From positions 1 through 46,917 of the forward strand of contig JADMKK010000003.1 of the NCBI GenBank assembly GCA_015478895.1: DNA of 46,917 bases, given 5' to 3'. The stretch is from Comamonas sp. GTDB lineage: Bacteria; Pseudomonadota; Gammaproteobacteria; Burkholderiales; Burkholderiaceae_C. Below are positions 15,613-23,158 of this stretch, one piece after another (within the stretch, counting starts at the first letter, position 1; each line of letters begins with the position of its first letter). Below the pieces are notes generated by a model. That model searched no databases. It worked only from the letters and a program-made list of their open reading frames with translations, and had not been told where the DNA came from. Both the position numbers and the translations under genes were made by a program.

Positions 15613-16224
15613 ATGAGTTCTCACCAGCCCCACCACCAGCCCCACTTTTCTATCTGCGTCTACTGTGGCTCGCGCCCTGGCGAGCTGCCCGCTTATGCAG
15701 AGGCGGCCCGCGCAGTAGGCCATTGGATCGGTCAGCATGGAGGCCAACTGGTCTATGGCGGCGGTCGCTCCGGCTTGATGGGCATGGTGGCCGAAGCTAC
15801 ACAAGAGGCCGGTGGCCGTGTGGTCGGTGTGATTCCTCAAGCGCTGGTGGATAAAGAACTGGCTAATACGGCGTGCGATGAGCTGCACGTCGTCGCCAAT
15901 ATGCACGAGCGTAAAGCCATGATGGCGCAGCGCAGCAACGCTTTTCTGGCGCTGCCCGGCGGTATCGGGACTTTTGAAGAGTTGTTTGAAGTGTGGACTT
16001 GGCAACAGCTGGGCTACCACGACAAACCCATTGGCTTACTCAACGTCGCCAGCTACTACACCGGAATGCTTGACTTCCTGCACTCCAGCGTCCGTAACGG
16101 TTTCATGGGTGAATGGCAGATGGATCTAATCCGTTCTGGGGAGGACATCCCTTCCTTGCTGCAAGGCTTGGTACAAGGTGCGGGCACGGCGTCTGAAAGC
16201 CCGGCACTGCGCGAAGCCATGTAA
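15613..16224 (+). CDS. LOG family nucleotide 5'-monophosphate phosphoribohydrolase
   Basis: A 203-residue cytoplasmic enzyme of the LOG family, which releases the base from (cytokinin) nucleoside 5'-monophosphates. The diagnostic motifs are GGGRSGLMG (about 48-56) and PGGIGTFEE (about 116-124), with HERKAMMAQRS between. I chose ATG 15613 (MSSHQPHHQPHFSICVYCGSR) as the start because the conserved ICVYCGS strand follows; the in-frame extension upstream overlaps the RDD gene. A bidirectional terminator follows. The physiological substrate in bacteria is uncertain. Confidence 0.9.
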   Translation: MSSHQPHHQPHFSICVYCGSRPGELPAYAEAARAVGHWIGQHGGQLVYGGGRSGLMGMVAEATQEAGGRVVGVIPQALVDKELANTACDELHVVANMHERKAMMAQRSNAFLALPGGIGTFEELFEVWTWQQLGYHDKPIGLLNVASYYTGMLDFLHSSVRNGFMGEWQMDLIRSGEDIPSLLQGLVQGAGTASESPALREAM

Positions 16225-16236
16225 ACCTCGGCCAGC

Positions 16237-16272
16237 AAAAAAATAGCGATCCCAATGGATCGTTATTTTTTT
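16237..16272. terminator. Bidirectional terminator between LOG gene and glnB
   Basis: AAAAAAATAGCGATCC pairs with GGATCGTTATTTTTTT around a short loop (one mismatch). It has A and T runs on both sides, so it can stop transcription from either convergent gene. Confidence 0.85.
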
Positions 16273-16304
16273 GAATACAACTTGTCTCGGTTAACTTGAC
16301 TGGA

Positions 16305-16685
<381 letters not shown>

Positions 16686-16699
16686 TCAGACGGCAAGCC

Positions 16700-18340
16700 T
16701 CAACGGCGAAAGCCATTGGTAATCGGGCAGCGCCAGTCTTTCCCAAAACTGCGGCGTGACAGTCGTGGCCCCACAGGGGCTTGGCGGCGCTTGTATTCGT
16801 TAATGCGAATCAGACGGGCGACGCGCTCGACGTTCTCGGGGTCATGGCCCGCCGCCACGATGGCTTCAATGGGCTCATCATTTTCCATGTAACGCCGCAC
16901 AATGTCGTCCAGCACAGGGTATGGCGGCAGACTGTCTTCGTCTTTTTGATCGGGCCTGAGCTCCGCACTGGGCGGGCGGGTAATGATACGTTCTGGAATG
17001 GGCGCCAAGCCCGTACCAAAAGGATCGTTGGCATTGCGCCAGTGGGCAAGCTCAAATACGCGGGTCTTGAGCAAATCTTTAATCACGGCAAAACCGCCGG
17101 CCATATCGCCATACAACGTGCAGTAGCCTGTGGCCAGCTCACTCTTGTTGCCTGTGGTCAGTACCAGAGCGCCCAATTTATTGGACATGGCCATCAGCAG
17201 CGTGCCGCGAATGCGCGCTTGCAGATTTTCTTCGGTCGTATCTTCTGCCAAACCTGCAAACTGCGGTGCCAGTGCCGCTTTGAAAGCTTCAAACTGCGGG
17301 GCAATGTCGATCACCTCGTGGCGCACGCCCACACGGTCTGCCATCTCCTGCGCATCTTTCCAACTGATGTCAGCGGTGTAAGGCGAAGGCATCATGAGGG
17401 TGCGCACCTTGTCTTTGCCCAGTGCGTCGACGGCGATTGCAAGCACCAGCGCGGAATCAATGCCCCCCGACAAGCCCAGCAATACGCCAGGAAAGCCAGT
17501 TTTTCCAATGTAGTCACGCACTGCCAGCACCAGCGCTTGCCACAGGCAAGCATTGTCGTCAGGCACCTCCTGCACCGTGCCTGACAGCGTCAGTGTGTGA
17601 GTATCCACCTCGACCACCGCCAGGCTCTGGGCAAACACAGGCGCGCGCATGACCACTTCGCCGCGGGCACTGACGGCGAAGCTGCCGCCGTCAAATACCA
17701 GCTCATCCTGCCCGCCCACCATATGGGCGTACACCATGGACAGGCCAGTTTGCTGGGCACAGCGGGCCAGTACGATTTCACGCTGCGCTTGCTTGTTCAG
17801 ATGGAAGGGTGAGGCGTTGAGGACGAGCAGCATTTGCGCGCCTGCCGCCTTGGCAGCCTGAGCGGGCGCTGTCTGCCACGCATCTTCACAAATGAGAACG
17901 CCGACCTGCACACCACCCAGCGCCACCACCAGCGGGGTTTGGCCCGGCGTGAAATAGCGCAATTCATCAAACACACCGTAGTTGGGCAGTGCTTGCTTGT
18001 GGTAAGTACCCAGCACGCGGCCGCCGCACACCCAGCTGGCGCTGTTGTAGCGCAAGCGGCTGCCAGCCACTGCACTGGTGTGCCCAACCAGGAGTGACAA
18101 ATCAGGCCACGCCTGGCTGGCTTGCACAATGCGCTGCAGAGCAAGATCGTTTTCTGCCTGAAATGATTCGCGCAGCAGCAAATCTTCTGCCGCATACCCA
18201 CACAAGGCCAGCTCTGGCGTGACCAGCAACTGAGCGCCTTGTGATGCGGCCTGGCCTGCAGCTTCAATAATTTTTTGTGCGTTGCCGCCCAAGTCGCCCG
18301 CCACGTAATTGAGCTGGGCAATGCAGATAGAGATGGTCAT
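16700..18340 (-). CDS. nadE: Glutamine-dependent NAD+ synthetase
   Basis: A 546-residue two-domain enzyme that amidates nicotinic acid adenine dinucleotide using glutamine. The N-terminal nitrilase-type glutaminase has the catalytic triad Glu43 (VTPELALCGY), Lys in TYHKQALPNYGVF and Cys in LICEDAW. The C-terminal synthetase has the ATP-pyrophosphatase motif LGLSGGIDSALVLAIA, then TTGNKSELATGYCTLYGDMAGG and RPPSAELRPDQKDEDSLP. The domains are complete and length is typical. It probably leads a nadE-glnB unit. Confidence 0.95.
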   Translation of the reverse strand: MTISICIAQLNYVAGDLGGNAQKIIEAAGQAASQGAQLLVTPELALCGYAAEDLLLRESFQAENDLALQRIVQASQAWPDLSLLVGHTSAVAGSRLRYNSASWVCGGRVLGTYHKQALPNYGVFDELRYFTPGQTPLVVALGGVQVGVLICEDAWQTAPAQAAKAAGAQMLLVLNASPFHLNKQAQREIVLARCAQQTGLSMVYAHMVGGQDELVFDGGSFAVSARGEVVMRAPVFAQSLAVVEVDTHTLTLSGTVQEVPDDNACLWQALVLAVRDYIGKTGFPGVLLGLSGGIDSALVLAIAVDALGKDKVRTLMMPSPYTADISWKDAQEMADRVGVRHEVIDIAPQFEAFKAALAPQFAGLAEDTTEENLQARIRGTLLMAMSNKLGALVLTTGNKSELATGYCTLYGDMAGGFAVIKDLLKTRVFELAHWRNANDPFGTGLAPIPERIITRPPSAELRPDQKDEDSLPPYPVLDDIVRRYMENDEPIEAIVAAGHDPENVERVARLIRINEYKRRQAPVGPRLSRRSFGKDWRCPITNGFRR

Positions 18341-18477
18341 GGATAAATATGGGGCTTAATCGCCCGCCAAAACACGTAGCTTCTGCTGCTGCGCGTGGTG
18401 AAAAACATGCGCAGCAGGGCACCAGTTAATTATCACTGCCCGGCCTAAGTCCTGCCGAGTATTGGCAAAGCGCTCTG

Positions 18478-18569
18478 TTTTGATAGCTACTTGCCGTTGG
18501 TACAAAACGGATTCAGATAGTTTCATACCTAAAGTCGTTATTCCACAACGGCAAGCAGCTCTCATTTTC
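18478..18569. repeat. Intergenic palindromic repeat, copy E
   Basis: The left arm TAGCTACTTGCCGTTGG and right arm CAACGGCAAGCAGCTCTC are near-perfect inverted repeats. GGATTCAGATA near the centre is shared with copy B. It lies just downstream of the rnhA stop. Confidence 0.65.
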
Positions 18570-19017
18570 AAATGCGCCCCAAGACCTTATCGACACCTTG
18601 GTTGGCCAGCGCATCCGCACGCTCGTTACCCGGATCGCCGGCATGGCCCTTGACCCAGCGCCACTCAATGCGGTGCCCTGCGCTTTGCACCAAGGCATCT
18701 AATTGCTGCCACAGATCGGCATTTTTCACGGGTTGCTTGGCCGCGGTTTTCCAGCCCTTGGCTTTCCATCCGTGGATCCATTCCGTGATGCCTTTGCGCA
18801 CATATTCGCTGTCCAAAAACAGCGTGACATCGCAGGGGCGCTTGAGGGCGCGCAGCGCCTCAATCACCGCATTCAGCTCCATGCGGTTGTTGGTGGTCAC
18901 CAGCTCCCCGCCAAACAACTCTTTGACATGCGTGCCTGCCTGCAATAAAACGCCCCAACCGCCAGGGCCGGGGTTGCCTTTGCACGCACCGTCCGTATAA
19001 ATCACGACCTGATTCAA
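18568..19017 (-). CDS. rnhA: Ribonuclease HI
   Basis: A 149-residue endonuclease that cleaves the RNA strand of RNA-DNA hybrids. The active-site residues are Asp9 ([17 protein letters not shown]), Glu47 ([13 protein letters not shown]), Asp69 (FLDSEYV) and Asp135 with His125 ([18 protein letters not shown]). I use the TTG start at 19017 with GGAAAAAG upstream; this gives the canonical N terminus. A longer ATG start at 19167 would overlap the methyltransferase gene by 150 bases. The start overlaps the end of the methyltransferase gene by four bases. Confidence 0.95.
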   Translation of the reverse strand: MNQVVIYTDGACKGNPGPGGWGVLLQAGTHVKELFGGELVTTNNRMELNAVIEALRALKRPCDVTLFLDSEYVRKGITEWIHGWKAKGWKTAAKQPVKNADLWQQLDALVQSAGHRIEWRWVKGHAGDPGNERADALANQGVDKVLGRI

Positions 19018-19787
19018 ATCTTTTTCCTTTGTGGTGCTTGCTGACACGCGGCAGCCGCAGCCGTGGCGGCAGAGGTTTTGCGCTTGCGCCAAGCCGGCTC
19101 CAAAAGCCGCATGCCATGCACCTTTTTGATAGCAAGCACGCAGTATGCACCGCCCAGCATCGGCCACGCGGTGTTGCCCAACTTGTCCATCCAGCGCCAG
19201 CGCTGCAGCCAGGCTGGGGTATCAACTGCCGGGGCATGGCAGCCGAAGTCAGCAGCCACTACGTCCAGCGCCAGCAATTGCATCCAGTCACGCACACGCC
19301 GATAAGGCAGGCCGCGCCATGCGTTCAGACTGCTGGCATCGCGCCGCTCCAAGCCATGCTGAAGGCCCCACAGGCTATAGGGATTGAGCGCGAAAAGCAG
19401 CAATCGCCCTTCAGGCACCAGCACGCGCACAGCCTCACGCAAGGCAGCGTGCGGATCGTGACAGAACTCCAGCGTATGGGGCATCACCAGCAGGTCCAGG
19501 CTGTTGTCGGCAAAGGGCAGTGCCTCGGGCAAGCAATACAACTGGACACTTCCCGGGGCTTGGCAATCGGCTCGATCGGGGTTCCAATCACTGCCTTGCA
19601 CTGCTTGCCAGCGGTGAGGCATGCGGTTGTTGCGCAGTGCCTGCAGCATGGGCAAGCCCAGTTGTAAGCTGTGGTAGCCGAAAATGTCGGCCACTGCCTC
19701 ATCACACCGCTGCTGTTCCCAATCGAGCAGATAGCGGCCAAAAGCTTTTGCCATCCAAGGGTGGCCCACTTCAGTTGTGTCGTTCAT
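19014..19787 (-). CDS. YafS-like class I SAM-dependent methyltransferase
   Basis: About 257 residues. The recognisable part is methyltransferase-11-like: [37 protein letters not shown], followed by [21 protein letters not shown]. The usual glycine-rich motif I is not evident. The N-terminal [30 protein letters not shown] is typical of the uncharacterised family encoded between gloB and rnhA, as E. coli yafS is. The start is uncertain: ATG 19787 (used) or ATG 19754. At 19787 its start codon overlaps that of gloB on the other strand. The substrate is unknown. Confidence 0.85.
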   Translation of the reverse strand: MNDTTEVGHPWMAKAFGRYLLDWEQQRCDEAVADIFGYHSLQLGLPMLQALRNNRMPHRWQAVQGSDWNPDRADCQAPGSVQLYCLPEALPFADNSLDLLVMPHTLEFCHDPHAALREAVRVLVPEGRLLLFALNPYSLWGLQHGLERRDASSLNAWRGLPYRRVRDWMQLLALDVVAADFGCHAPAVDTPAWLQRWRWMDKLGNTAWPMLGGAYCVLAIKKVHGMRLLEPAWRKRKTSAATAAAAACQQAPQRKKI

Positions 19788-20559
19788 GAACCTGTTGCCG
19801 TTGCCTGCGTTTTCTGACAATTACATATGGCTGCTGCACGACGGCAAACAAGCCTTGGTGGTAGATCCGGGAGATGCCTCCCCGGTTCAAGCGGCGCTGC
19901 AAGCCCATGGCTTGCAACTGCAAGCCATTCTAGTGACACACCACCACGCCGATCATGTCGGTGGAGTTGACCAGTTACGCCAAGCTACGGGAGCCACCGT
20001 TTACGGGCCTGTTTATGAAAAACTACCAGAGCCTGTACTGCGTGTAGATGGCACAGTGCGCATGACGCTTTTGGGGCTGGACTGGCAAGTGCTGGAAGTG
20101 CCAGGTCACACTGCCGGCCACATTGCGTGGTACTGCCCCGATGCAGCGGGAGCGCCTGTCTTGTTTTGTGGTGACACTTTGTTTTCCGGGGGTTGTGGAC
20201 GCTTGTTTGAAGGCACGCCCGAGCAAATGCACACTTCACTGCAGTGTCTGGCGGCCTTGCCGCACAACACCCGAGTGGCCTGTGCGCATGAATACACTTT
20301 AAGTAATCTGAAGTTTGCCTGCGCCGTGGAACCAAACAACGCAGCCTTGCTCCAATATCGCGCTCAATGCGAAATGCTGCGTCAGCAGCAGCGCCCCACT
20401 TTACCGTCCACTTTGGCGCGAGAATTGGCGATCAACCCTTTCCTGCGCTGCCACGTTACACAAGTGGCGCGCAGTGCCCAAAGCTTTGCGCCTGCAACCG
20501 ATCCCCAGCAACCCGCCAGCGTCTTTGCCGCGCTGCGCGAATGGAAAAACGTTTTCTGA
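19786..20559 (+). CDS. gloB: Hydroxyacylglutathione hydrolase (glyoxalase II)
   Basis: A 257-residue metallo-beta-lactamase-fold enzyme that hydrolyses S-lactoylglutathione to lactate and glutathione, finishing methylglyoxal detoxification. It begins [17 protein letters not shown], with the binuclear metal motif THHHADHVGG (about 52-61), GHTAGHIAWY, CGDTLFSGGCGRLFEG and CAHEYTLSNLKFA. ATG 19786 gives the conserved start; an in-frame GTG at 19777 adds three residues. There is no obvious ribosome site. The gene is followed without a gap by mltD (TGATG). Confidence 0.95.
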   Translation: MNLLPLPAFSDNYIWLLHDGKQALVVDPGDASPVQAALQAHGLQLQAILVTHHHADHVGGVDQLRQATGATVYGPVYEKLPEPVLRVDGTVRMTLLGLDWQVLEVPGHTAGHIAWYCPDAAGAPVLFCGDTLFSGGCGRLFEGTPEQMHTSLQCLAALPHNTRVACAHEYTLSNLKFACAVEPNNAALLQYRAQCEMLRQQQRPTLPSTLARELAINPFLRCHVTQVARSAQSFAPATDPQQPASVFAALREWKNVF

Positions 20560-22043
20560 TGAATTTTCGCCATCTTCTTGTTGCATGCAGCGTGGTGTGG
20601 CTGGCTGGCTGTGCCACGTCGCCCACCACCACGCCCAGCGACCTCGCTCCGCTCAAACCGCTGACCAAAGCAGCGCCCCTATCGTCCACCGTGGTTTCGC
20701 TGGAAAACACAGAAGACCTGTGGAGCCGCATCCGCAAAGGCTTTGCCATTCCCGATCTCGAACACGAACTGGTGCAAGAGCAAGAGCAGTGGTATGGCAA
20801 TCGCCCGGACTACATTGAGCGCATGACGACCCGCTCCAGCAAATACCTCTATCACATCGTGGCAGAGCTGGAGGAACGCAACATGCCCACGGAACTAGCG
20901 CTGCTGCCCTATATTGAAAGCGCATTCAACCCACAAGCGGTTTCCAGCGCAAAAGCTGCTGGCATGTGGCAATTCATGCCTGCTACCGGCACGTATTTCG
21001 ATCTCACACAAAATGCCTTCCGCGACGATCGACGTGACGTGCTGGCGTCTACCCGCGCGGCGCTGGATTACTTAGAAAAACTGCACCGCATGTTTGGCGA
21101 CTGGCATTTGGCGCTGGCCGCTTACAACTGGGGCGAAGGCAGCGTTGGCCGCGCCATGAAGCGCAATGAACGTACGGGCCAAGGCACCAGCTACACCGAG
21201 TTGAGCATGCCGACAGAAACGCGCCACTACGTGCCCAAGCTGCAGGCTGTCAAGAACATCATTGCCAACCCCGAAAAATTCAACATCGAGCTGCCTCCCA
21301 TTGACAACCACCCTTACTTTCAGGTGGTCGATATCAAGCGCGACATGGATGTGGAGTTGGTAGCCCGCCTGGCAGACATTCGTGCCAGCGATTTTCGTGC
21401 GCTCAATCCCTCTTTTAGTCGCCCCACCATTTTTGCTGCGGGCACCACCCAAATCTTGTTGCCCTGGGACAACGCGAAGGTATTCAAACGCAATCTCGAA
21501 GCCCACAACGACGGGCAATATGCGAGCTGGACCGTATGGGTGGCCTCCAACACCATGACGGTGGCCAGCGCAGCGCAGCGCATTGGCATGAGTGAAAGCG
21601 ATCTGCGCAGCATCAACAATATTCCTCCACGCATGATGATCAAGGCAGGCTCTGCATTGATGGTGCCGCGCACTTCGCAACATCTAAATGATGTGGCCAC
21701 CCATATTGCTGACAATGGAAGAATTGCTTTTGCGCCGGAAGTGACCAGCGTCACACGCCGTACACCCGTCAAAGTGCTGCGCGGCGACAGCATGGGCAAG
21801 CTGGCCAGCCGCCACGGAGTGAGTGTGGCCAACCTGGCCCGCTGGAATGACATCAAGCCCAACGCCAAACTGCGCACCGGGCAGTCCTTGGATGTTTACA
21901 AAACGGTCAGGGTCGTAGCCTCCGGCGCGAGTCCTCAGCGCTCTAACGGCACCAAAAACAGCCGTCCCACAATTACCAAAAAAGCCGCTGCGCCCAAAGT
22001 TGCACAAAAGCGTAAAGCTGCACCGACCAAGAAGCAGCGTTGA
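20559..22043 (+). CDS. mltD: Membrane-bound lytic murein transglycosylase D
   Basis: A 494-residue lipoprotein. The signal MNFRHLLVACSVVWLAGC has lipobox LAGC. The lytic transglycosylase domain (about 95-230) has catalytic Glu in LLPYIESAFNPQAVS, then AAGMWQFMPATG and LALAAYNWGEGSVGRAM. Two LysM peptidoglycan-binding repeats follow (about 325-370 and 410-455, the second KVLRGDSMGKLASRHGVSV), and a Lys/Arg-rich tail. It cleaves the glycan strand with 1,6-anhydro-ring formation. ATG 20559 overlaps the gloB stop, implying coupling. The in-frame upstream region within gloB is not coding. Confidence 0.95.
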   Translation: MNFRHLLVACSVVWLAGCATSPTTTPSDLAPLKPLTKAAPLSSTVVSLENTEDLWSRIRKGFAIPDLEHELVQEQEQWYGNRPDYIERMTTRSSKYLYHIVAELEERNMPTELALLPYIESAFNPQAVSSAKAAGMWQFMPATGTYFDLTQNAFRDDRRDVLASTRAALDYLEKLHRMFGDWHLALAAYNWGEGSVGRAMKRNERTGQGTSYTELSMPTETRHYVPKLQAVKNIIANPEKFNIELPPIDNHPYFQVVDIKRDMDVELVARLADIRASDFRALNPSFSRPTIFAAGTTQILLPWDNAKVFKRNLEAHNDGQYASWTVWVASNTMTVASAAQRIGMSESDLRSINNIPPRMMIKAGSALMVPRTSQHLNDVATHIADNGRIAFAPEVTSVTRRTPVKVLRGDSMGKLASRHGVSVANLARWNDIKPNAKLRTGQSLDVYKTVRVVASGASPQRSNGTKNSRPTITKKAAAPKVAQKRKAAPTKKQR

Positions 22044-22066
22044 CTGCGCAGCAGCCCTCCCGGCCA

Positions 22067-22093
22067 GCGCCCTGCTTATGCAGGGCGTTTTTT
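22067..22093 (+). terminator. Intrinsic terminator of mltD
   Basis: An eight-base-pair stem CGCCCTGC/GCAGGGCG with loop TTAT is followed by TTTTTT. The T run touches the stop of the convergent recR gene. Confidence 0.85.
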
Positions 22094-22682
22094 ATCTGCG
22101 TTCGATCAATGCGTGAGCAATCGTGCCCAAGTCCACATACTCCAGCTCGCTGCCCACGGGCACTCCCCGCGCTAGACGGGTGACTTGAATATTGCGCCCC
22201 TGCATCAGCTCTGTGACGGCGTGGGCCGTCGCTTCGCCTTCGGTCGTGAAGCTAGTCGCCAAAATTACTTCCTGCACTTTGCCATCTGCAGCGCGCTCCA
22301 ACAGCTGAGGCAGCCCAATGTCTTTTGCACCCACGCCATCCATGGGAGAGATGCGCCCCATGAGCACAAAGTAGTAGCCGTTATAGGCATCCGTGCGCTC
22401 CATGGCAGCCAGATCTGCAGGAGTCTCCACCACACAAAGGCGCGCTGCATCACGGCCGGCATCTTGGCAAATCGGGCACAGCGCATCCTGCGTGAAGGTG
22501 TTACAGCGGCTGCAGTGCTGCACCGAGTCGACAGCATGCATCAGTGCGCGTGAGAGCACGCGCGCGCCCTCTTGATCACGCTGCATCAAGTGAAAAGCCA
22601 TGCGTTGTGCAGACTTCACACCTACGCCAGGCAAACGTCGCAAGGCTTGAATCAGAGGATCGAGCGGTTGTAGATCAGACAT
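22092..22682 (-). CDS. recR: Recombination protein RecR
   Basis: A 196-residue protein acting with RecF/RecO to load RecA at gaps. It has the N-terminal helix-hairpin-helix [19 protein letters not shown], the Cys4 zinc finger [16 protein letters not shown], and the Toprim domain [16 protein letters not shown] with [10 protein letters not shown] use ATG 22682 ([10 protein letters not shown]), the conserved start; the upstream in-frame extension runs through a terminator hairpin and is not coding. It follows ybaB in the usual dnaX-ybaB-recR order, but a strong terminator lies between them. Confidence 0.95.
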   Translation of the reverse strand: MSDLQPLDPLIQALRRLPGVGVKSAQRMAFHLMQRDQEGARVLSRALMHAVDSVQHCSRCNTFTQDALCPICQDAGRDAARLCVVETPADLAAMERTDAYNGYYFVLMGRISPMDGVGAKDIGLPQLLERAADGKVQEVILATSFTTEGEATAHAVTELMQGRNIQVTRLARGVPVGSELEYVDLGTIAHALIERR

Positions 22683-22697
22683 ACGTAGTGCCCCAGC

Positions 22698-22734
22698 AAA
22701 AAACAAAAAAGGGAAAGCAAAACTGCTTTCCCTT
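22698..22734 (-). terminator. Intrinsic terminator between ybaB and recR
   Basis: A perfect 11-bp stem (AAGGGAAAGCA and complement) with loop GTTT is followed on the minus strand by TTTTTTG and more T. It is 22 bases after the ybaB stop and ends about 16 bases before the recR start. Confidence 0.8.
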
Positions 22735-22755
22735 GCAGAACCCATTGCCGCGCGA

Positions 22756-23088
22756 TTAGAACGGGAGCTTCATTCCGCCAGGCAGACCGGGCATGCCTGC
22801 AGTTAGCTTGGACATTTTTTCCGAAGAAGTCTCTTCCGCCTTGCGGACAGCCGCATTAAAGGCGGCAGCGACCAAGTCTTCCAGCATGTCCTTGTCTTCG
22901 GCCAGCAAGCTAGGGTCGATGGTGATGCGCTTGACATCGTGCTTGCAAGTCATCACCACCTTCACCAGACCTGCGCCCGACTCACCTTCCACTTCCACAT
23001 TACCCAGCTCGTCTTGGGCCTTCTTCAGGTTGTCCTGCATGGCTTGGGCTTGCTTCATCAACCCAGCCAGTTGTCCTTTATTGAACAT
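22756..23088 (-). CDS. ybaB: YbaB/EbfC family nucleoid-associated protein
   Basis: A 110-residue small DNA-binding protein: [28 protein letters not shown] forms the N-terminal helix used for dimerisation, then [32 protein letters not shown] and [20 protein letters not shown], all family signatures. It ends [11 protein letters not shown]. The position between dnaX and recR is strongly conserved; its function with recombination or the replisome loader is not settled. It is 70 bases downstream of dnaX. Confidence 0.95.
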   Translation of the reverse strand: MFNKGQLAGLMKQAQAMQDNLKKAQDELGNVEVEGESGAGLVKVVMTCKHDVKRITIDPSLLAEDKDMLEDLVAAAFNAAVRKAEETSSEKMSKLTAGMPGLPGGMKLPF

Positions 23089-23158
23089 GGTCGCTTTCCT
23101 TTAATCGAAACTTGAAAAATCAGATAGGCCAATAGTGCCATGAGTTGGCATGCCCATA

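Noticed and set aside
20367-20558. Upstream in-frame extension of mltD
   Set aside because: It lies inside gloB in another frame; the lipoprotein signal at 20559 marks the real start.
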